In this document: piece by piece, positions 8,811 through 11,379 of the stretch
How positions within the stretch are numbered: the first letter of the stretch is position 1
Layout of the letters: each line of letters opens with the position of its first letter
DNA from: Hydnum rufescens UP504
Lineage: Eukaryota > Basidiomycota > Agaricomycetes > Cantharellales > Hydnaceae
Direction of reading: 5' to 3'
Length of the DNA stretch: 11,379 nt
NCBI GenBank assembly: GCA_014904985.1
Contig: MU129178.1
Span: 1 to 11,379, forward strand
Notes under the pieces: model-generated
The model's input: only the letters and a program-made list of their open reading frames with translations
What the model was told of the DNA's origin: nothing
Databases searched by the model: none
Translations under genes and position numbers: made by a program

Positions 8811-8853
8811 GTGATGCAAAAGGAGCAGCGCAAGCTGCCTCCTTTTGCGTCAC
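8811..8853. repeat. Strong hairpin, ~19-bp stem closed by GCAA
   Basis: Left arm 8811-8829 and right arm 8834-8853 pair along their whole length, apart from one G-T pair and one bulged base. The loop is gcaa (8830-8833), which fits the GNRA tetraloop class if transcribed. It lies 33 bases after the previous hairpin. T-rich DNA follows (8854-8870). Confidence 0.7.
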
Positions 8854-9136
8854 TTTCGAATTTTTTACTATGTGTATGATTATTTTAGAAGCTCCCAAAT
8901 GACGACTCACCCAACGACGACCCGCGACCCGTCCAAACGACCCCCCAACGGGAACCGCAAGGCCTCACCTCCCCCATATGGCCACCAATGAGCCGGCCAA
9001 ACCCCCGATCAAGCAACGGAAAGCACACACAGCCCCTTAGGGCGGGTGGTGTTGGTGCTCAAAGTATGTTTTTTTTTTTTTGAATTTGACTTATTTAATT
9101 ATATTTTCTTAGATTCTCGTGCAATAGATACCACCC

Positions 9137-9157
9137 GACACCTCAGCAGTGGGTGTC
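9137..9157. repeat. Small inverted repeat gacacc / ggtgtc
   Basis: Six-base arms at 9137-9142 and 9152-9157 enclose nine bases. It belongs to the same hairpin-rich stretch and shares the CACC/GGTG flavour of its neighbours. Alone it would be unremarkable. Confidence 0.4.
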
Positions 9158-9209
9158 CCCTGAACCCCACATCTGAACACCGGACAACCCCCCATCGAAC
9201 TTTTCTGAC

Positions 9210-9242
9210 AGTACCACACCTGCTAGGGTGTGGTCTTTTTTT
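9210..9242. repeat. Hairpin followed by T-run, second copy of the 8745 motif
   Basis: accacacc (9213-9220) pairs perfectly with ggtgtggt (9227-9234) around tgctag, followed by C and seven Ts. The T-run would suit an RNA polymerase III end, but I see no A or B box upstream. The left flank agtaccacacctgct matches 8745-8759 except for T in place of C at a CpG. Both copies are hairpin plus T/A-rich tail, so the similarity extends beyond one arm. Confidence 0.55.
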
Positions 9243-9255
9243 AGATTTTAAATAA

Positions 9256-9459
9256 TAAATACATGTACATAAGTTAATAAGAACAAAAGATCAGACTGCT
9301 GAACAAATACTGCCCCACCTGGGTATGTATGATCATGATAATAAATAAATAATTATAAATGGAACACCAGAGGGAATATAATAATAATGGTGATTAACCC
9401 TGATAAGCCCGCATAGCTAGAGGTCATGTAAGTCTAAGGCTTGATCCTCTAAGTCCCAG
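9256..9459. other. AT-rich stretch with no gene
   Basis: Contains short AT runs (aataaataaataatt near 9340, ataataat near 9380) and no open frame, motif or RNA I can support. Confidence 0.6.
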
Positions 9460-9543
9460 TTTCAGCCAATTTTCGGCCAATTTTCGGCCATTTCAGCCAA
9501 TTCTGGGCCAGGAGGTGAAATCATAAAAATGGCCATTTCGGCC
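9460..9543. repeat. Short tandem repeat, unit about ttttcggccaa
   Basis: Five imperfect 10-11 base units follow one another from 9460 to 9510, reading ttcagccaat, tttcggccaa, ttttcggcca, tttcagccaa and ttctgggcca. The sub-motif ggccatttc recurs at 9531-9539, followed by ggccgg. Units differ mainly as CGG versus CAG, which again is a CpG-to-CpA change. It is too short and too varied to be a CRISPR array. Confidence 0.65.
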
Positions 9544-9558
9544 GGAATAGTGATGGGA

Positions 9559-9608
9559 CCTACTTAGGTACCATTATCTGCCCCGGAAGTGGTACCTAAC
9601 TAGGTAGG
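9559..9608. repeat. Interrupted inverted repeat cctac-ttaggtacca
   Basis: ttaggtacca at 9564-9573 pairs with tggtacctaa at 9590-9599, and cctac at 9559-9563 pairs with gtagg at 9604-9608; four extra bases lie on the right arm. The centre spans 16 bases. It may be an end of an older small element or a chance cruciform. Confidence 0.5.
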
Positions 9609-9656
9609 CTTAGATGACTGACCAAGGTGCAAACATCATAACTCAAGCCTATCTCA

Positions 9657-9663
9657 CGTTACG
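9657..9663 (+). repeat. Left target-site duplication CGTTACG
   Basis: A perfect seven-base match to 10349-10355, in the same orientation, directly outside the palindrome. The word is itself almost palindromic (only the middle base differs), so it could also be an extension of the arms with one mismatch. The direct match is exact, which favours a duplication. Confidence 0.6.
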
Positions 9664-9682
9664 CCAGACTCCTACCCATTCA

Positions 9683-9745
9683 TTCAGCAGATACCTCATT
9701 TCTCTGAGAAATAACTGAAAAAGAGAAATGAGTTATCTTGCTGAA
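9683..9745. repeat. Nested inverted repeat in the left arm (mirrored at 10267-10329)
   Basis: Bases 9683-9704 and 9723-9745 pair with each other around 18 bases, with a 10-bp perfect core ctcatttctc / gagaaatgag and a few mismatches outside. The mirror image occurs in the right arm. So each arm can fold on itself as well as onto its partner. Confidence 0.7.
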
Positions 9746-9750
9746 CAACT

Positions 9751-9770
9751 GGCACAACTTGTGTTGTGCC
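9751..9770. repeat. Nested hairpin ggcacaac-ttgt-gttgtgcc (mirrored at 10242-10261)
   Basis: A perfect 8-bp stem with a four-base loop, extended outwards by aacaac / gttgtt with a bulge. It follows directly on the larger nested repeat and is identical in both arms. Confidence 0.75.
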
Positions 9771-10348
9771 TTGTTGTTTCCGAGAATTTATCGACTCACC
9801 TCAAGGAAAGGGTTGTTTGTGAAGTACTCCAGAGGTACCAATCCTTAGGTATAAACATGCAAATATAATGTAATACATGGAATTGAGGAACAAATGATAA
9901 AATTGGAAGGGACTACAAACTGAACCAAGCCTACACTACAGCAAGTTTTAGTTTGACCTGCTTGGTACACCTGCATTCTTTTTGTTGACATCAGTATTCA
10001 AATGGCACATGAATACTGATGTCAACAAAGAGAACATGGGTGTACTGAGCAGGTCAAACCAAAACTTGCTGCAGTGTAGGCTTGGTTCAGTTTGTAGTCC
10101 CTTCCAATTTTATCATTTGTTCCTCAATTCCATGTATTACATTATATTTGCATGTTTATACCTAAGGATTGGTACCTCTGGAGTACTTCACAAACAACCC
10201 TTTCCTTGAGGTGAGAGTCGATAAATTCTCGGAAACAACAAGGCACAACACAAGTTGTGCCAGTCGTTCGGCAAGATAACTCATTTCTCTTTTTCAGTTA
10301 TTTCTCGGAGAAATGAGGTATCTGCCGAATGAATGGGTAGGAGTCTGG

Positions 10349-10355
10349 CGTTACG
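10349..10355 (+). repeat. Right target-site duplication CGTTACG
   Basis: Exact copy of 9657-9663, immediately after GGAGTCTGG. Confidence 0.6.
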
Positions 10356-10370
10356 CTAGCAAAAACTAGC
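10355..10370. repeat. Small hairpin gctag-caaaaa-ctagc
   Basis: Five-base stem with a six-base loop that overlaps the last base of the target duplication. It belongs to the flank rather than to the palindrome, because nothing like it lies left of 9657. Confidence 0.45.
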
Positions 10371-10660
10371 CAAGCTGAAATTGACTCGACACTCAATTTT
10401 GACAGCTCGACTTGTATCCGACTCGGCTCACGGCCCGAGCCGACTTTGAGCGCGAGTCGCCTAGAGGGAATGACACCAGGACTGTGAGTAGGGAGCACTT
10501 TGATCCTCCTCGTCCTTGTCCTAATTTTTCTGCGACCGTGAATACATCCACTCAAGGTTCTGAGTCGTATCTATCGCGCCGGATCACGGACCCCTAGCGC
10601 GGGTCTTCCTTCCCTGAGCTGTCTGTATGTTGCCCACTAATACACAGCTGGGCTGTGGTG
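10371..10660. other. Non-coding flank with a GC-rich hairpin (10423-10443)
   Basis: tcggctc (10423-10429) pairs with gagccga (10437-10443) around seven bases. A partial direct repeat, aattgactcgac then aattttgacagctcgac, lies at about 10378-10411. Open frames of about 60-85 codons on both strands show no domain, codon pattern or start context that would support a gene. CpG is well preserved here. Confidence 0.5.
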
Positions 10661-10737
10661 ATGATTAAATTGCATATAGGATAGAAGCATTAATTGATAT
10701 GTGATTAACAAATAGAATAGGGCTGGACAATAGATCA

Positions 10738-10848
10738 GTCAATGAAGGGTATAGGGGATCGAGACTAAATAAGTCAATAAATGGTATTGGGTGTTCGAGA
10801 ATAAGTAGATAGTCAAAGAATAGTATGGTGGATTTAGAGAGCTGAGAA
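10738..10848. repeat. Degenerate minisatellite, three units of about 37 bp
   Basis: Units start with gtcaa at 10738, 10773 and 10812 (lengths 35, 39 and about 37). Each then has a GTAT-plus-G-rich block and a block ending in gaga or similar. A fourth, weaker unit may precede 10738. The minus-strand open frame through it merely reflects the repeat. Confidence 0.5.
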
Positions 10849-11379
10849 GGGTGTAAAAATAGCATAGGGAATCATAGGGAATGCACGCACTGAGGTGTAC
10901 ATGTCATCACCCACGAACAGCACTCATTGAACATAATCCTCATTATGTATAGGACGACCCATGCTCAGTTTCCACGTTCATCCAGATAAACTATGAATAG
11001 ACATGCAATGCATGAATCGCCACATCGACCATCATGCATCGGTTGACAGTGAGAGGAATTCAATCACAGAGATGCCAGCTCAGTTCATAAGGGTTCGAAC
11101 TGTGAACCGCGCACCATGCATAGGGTGGGGCAGCGGCGAGAGAGGTGAATTACCATCAAGTTGGATTGTAATAATAGACTGTGTAAATGATGCGAGACGG
11201 CATAGTAGATTTGGGGATCCCTCATGCGCGAATCAATCGTTTCTTGCATCGCTGTCAAGAGCCGCATGACCTGCGGGATCAGGGAATATTCGGGTATTCA
11301 TGCGCAGCTTGAGGATGCAAGTCACCACGGGGCAGCAGGGTGACACGGGGACACAAATCCCATTTGTTAGAGTGGTATT
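10849..11379. other. Stretch with no gene recognised
   Basis: Frames of up to 88 codons (11003-11269 on +) have no recognisable domain. Several atgcat words occur (11005, 11034, 11115) with no regular spacing. I see no RNA gene, repeat array or promoter that I would defend. Confidence 0.5.

Larger units (their letters stand above)
8889..9255 (+). other. Possible two-exon reading frame around a 49-bp intron (weak)
   Basis: From 8889 a Pro/Thr/Arg-rich frame is open to 9063. Positions 9064-9112 begin GTATGT, run through a 12-base T tract and TTGAC, and end TTCTTAG, all typical of short fungal introns. Joining 9063 to 9113 continues open to TAA at 9253-9255. Upstream, TTTTAG at 8883-8888 could be an acceptor, but joining it to the open frame that starts with ATG at 8646, through the GT at 8782, gives a stop after four codons. 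No start codon or domain supports a gene. The patch is C-rich and G-poor, which makes open frames likely by chance. It could be an exon relic, part of a repeat, or nothing. Confidence 0.2.
9664..10348. mobile_element. 685-bp foldback / MITE-like palindrome
   Basis: Left arm 9664-10000 and right arm 10010-10348 are reverse complements over their whole length, around a 9-bp centre (aatggcaca). By my alignment they differ at 13 bases plus one 2-bp indel (near 9797). Ends read CCAGACTCC and GGAGTCTGG, and CGTTACG flanks both sides. There is no coding sequence: open frames inside are shadows of the repeat. The arm divergence argues against a recent assembly artefact. It fits a non-autonomous DNA transposon with very long terminal inverted repeats; a 7-bp duplication is not typical of one superfamily I can name, so no family is assigned. 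If transcribed, it would form a long double-stranded RNA that could enter RNA silencing; that is inference. Confidence 0.88.

Noticed and set aside
8811..8870. Helitron 3' end
   Set aside because: The hairpin is present but no CTRR terminus follows at the usual distance, and there is no matching 5' TC start.
9460..9543. CRISPR array
   Set aside because: Units are 10-11 bases, adjacent and without spacers.
9664..10348. Palindrome as an assembly or chimeric-read artefact
   Set aside because: Thirteen substitutions and an indel between the arms, with CpG decay differing by arm, point to independent ageing in the genome.
9982..10555. Open reading frames inside and at the edge of the palindrome
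   Set aside because: They lie on repeat sequence, run across the palindrome centre or boundary, and show no domain.
11091..11107. B-box-like gggttcgaac suggesting a tRNA
   Set aside because: The flanking bases do not form a T stem, and no acceptor or anticodon arm can be drawn.

Overview
The window looks like repeat-rich nuclear DNA of a filamentous fungus, most likely a basidiomycete. The evidence is a Ty3/gypsy polyprotein whose domain order and wording match the basidiomycete-type family as I know it, plus one possible intron with fungal-style signals. I see no bacterial or organellar genes, no rRNA or tRNA, and no intact host gene that I can defend. The organism assignment is inference.

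Positions 1 to about 8450 are one decayed Ty3/gypsy LTR retrotransposon on the + strand. The probable last 55 bases of the 5' LTR end in CAACA. A short leader follows, then a gag-pol frame from 184 to a TAA at 7968-7970. In order it encodes capsid, a CCHC zinc knuckle, a linker with a conserved-looking block, aspartic protease, reverse transcriptase (FVDD box), RNase H, an integrase (HHCC zinc finger, DDE, GPF module) and a long C-terminal extension of unknown role. The 3' LTR probably begins with TGTTG at 8052; its far end cannot be placed. The frame has one frameshift (about 577-590, inside capsid) and 17 in-frame stops. Every one of the 17 is TGA; there is no TAA or TAG before the final TAA. 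CGA(Arg) to TGA is the only single CpG-to-TpG change that makes a stop, so the element appears to have died by deamination of methylated CpG. The protease active-site Asp-to-Asn change fits the same process.

Positions 8450-9660 hold no convincing gene. They contain a pair of repeated short hairpins, a cluster of strong hairpins (one closed by a GCAA loop), a C-rich patch that retains CpGs, a weak two-exon reading frame around a 49-bp intron-like segment, an 11-bp-type tandem repeat and an interrupted inverted repeat.

Positions 9664-10348 are a nearly perfect 685-bp palindrome (arms of 337 and 339 bp, 9-bp centre) flanked by a 7-bp direct repeat, CGTTACG. It reads as a non-coding foldback or MITE-like element. 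All 13 substitutions between the arms are transitions. Ten of them lie at seven sites explained by CpG decay, including places where one arm reads TG and the other CA.

Positions 10356-11379 contain small hairpins and a degenerate repeat of about 37 bp, and no gene I recognise. The parts do not form a pathway. What links them is one mutational history: repeats inserted, then eroded at CpG.
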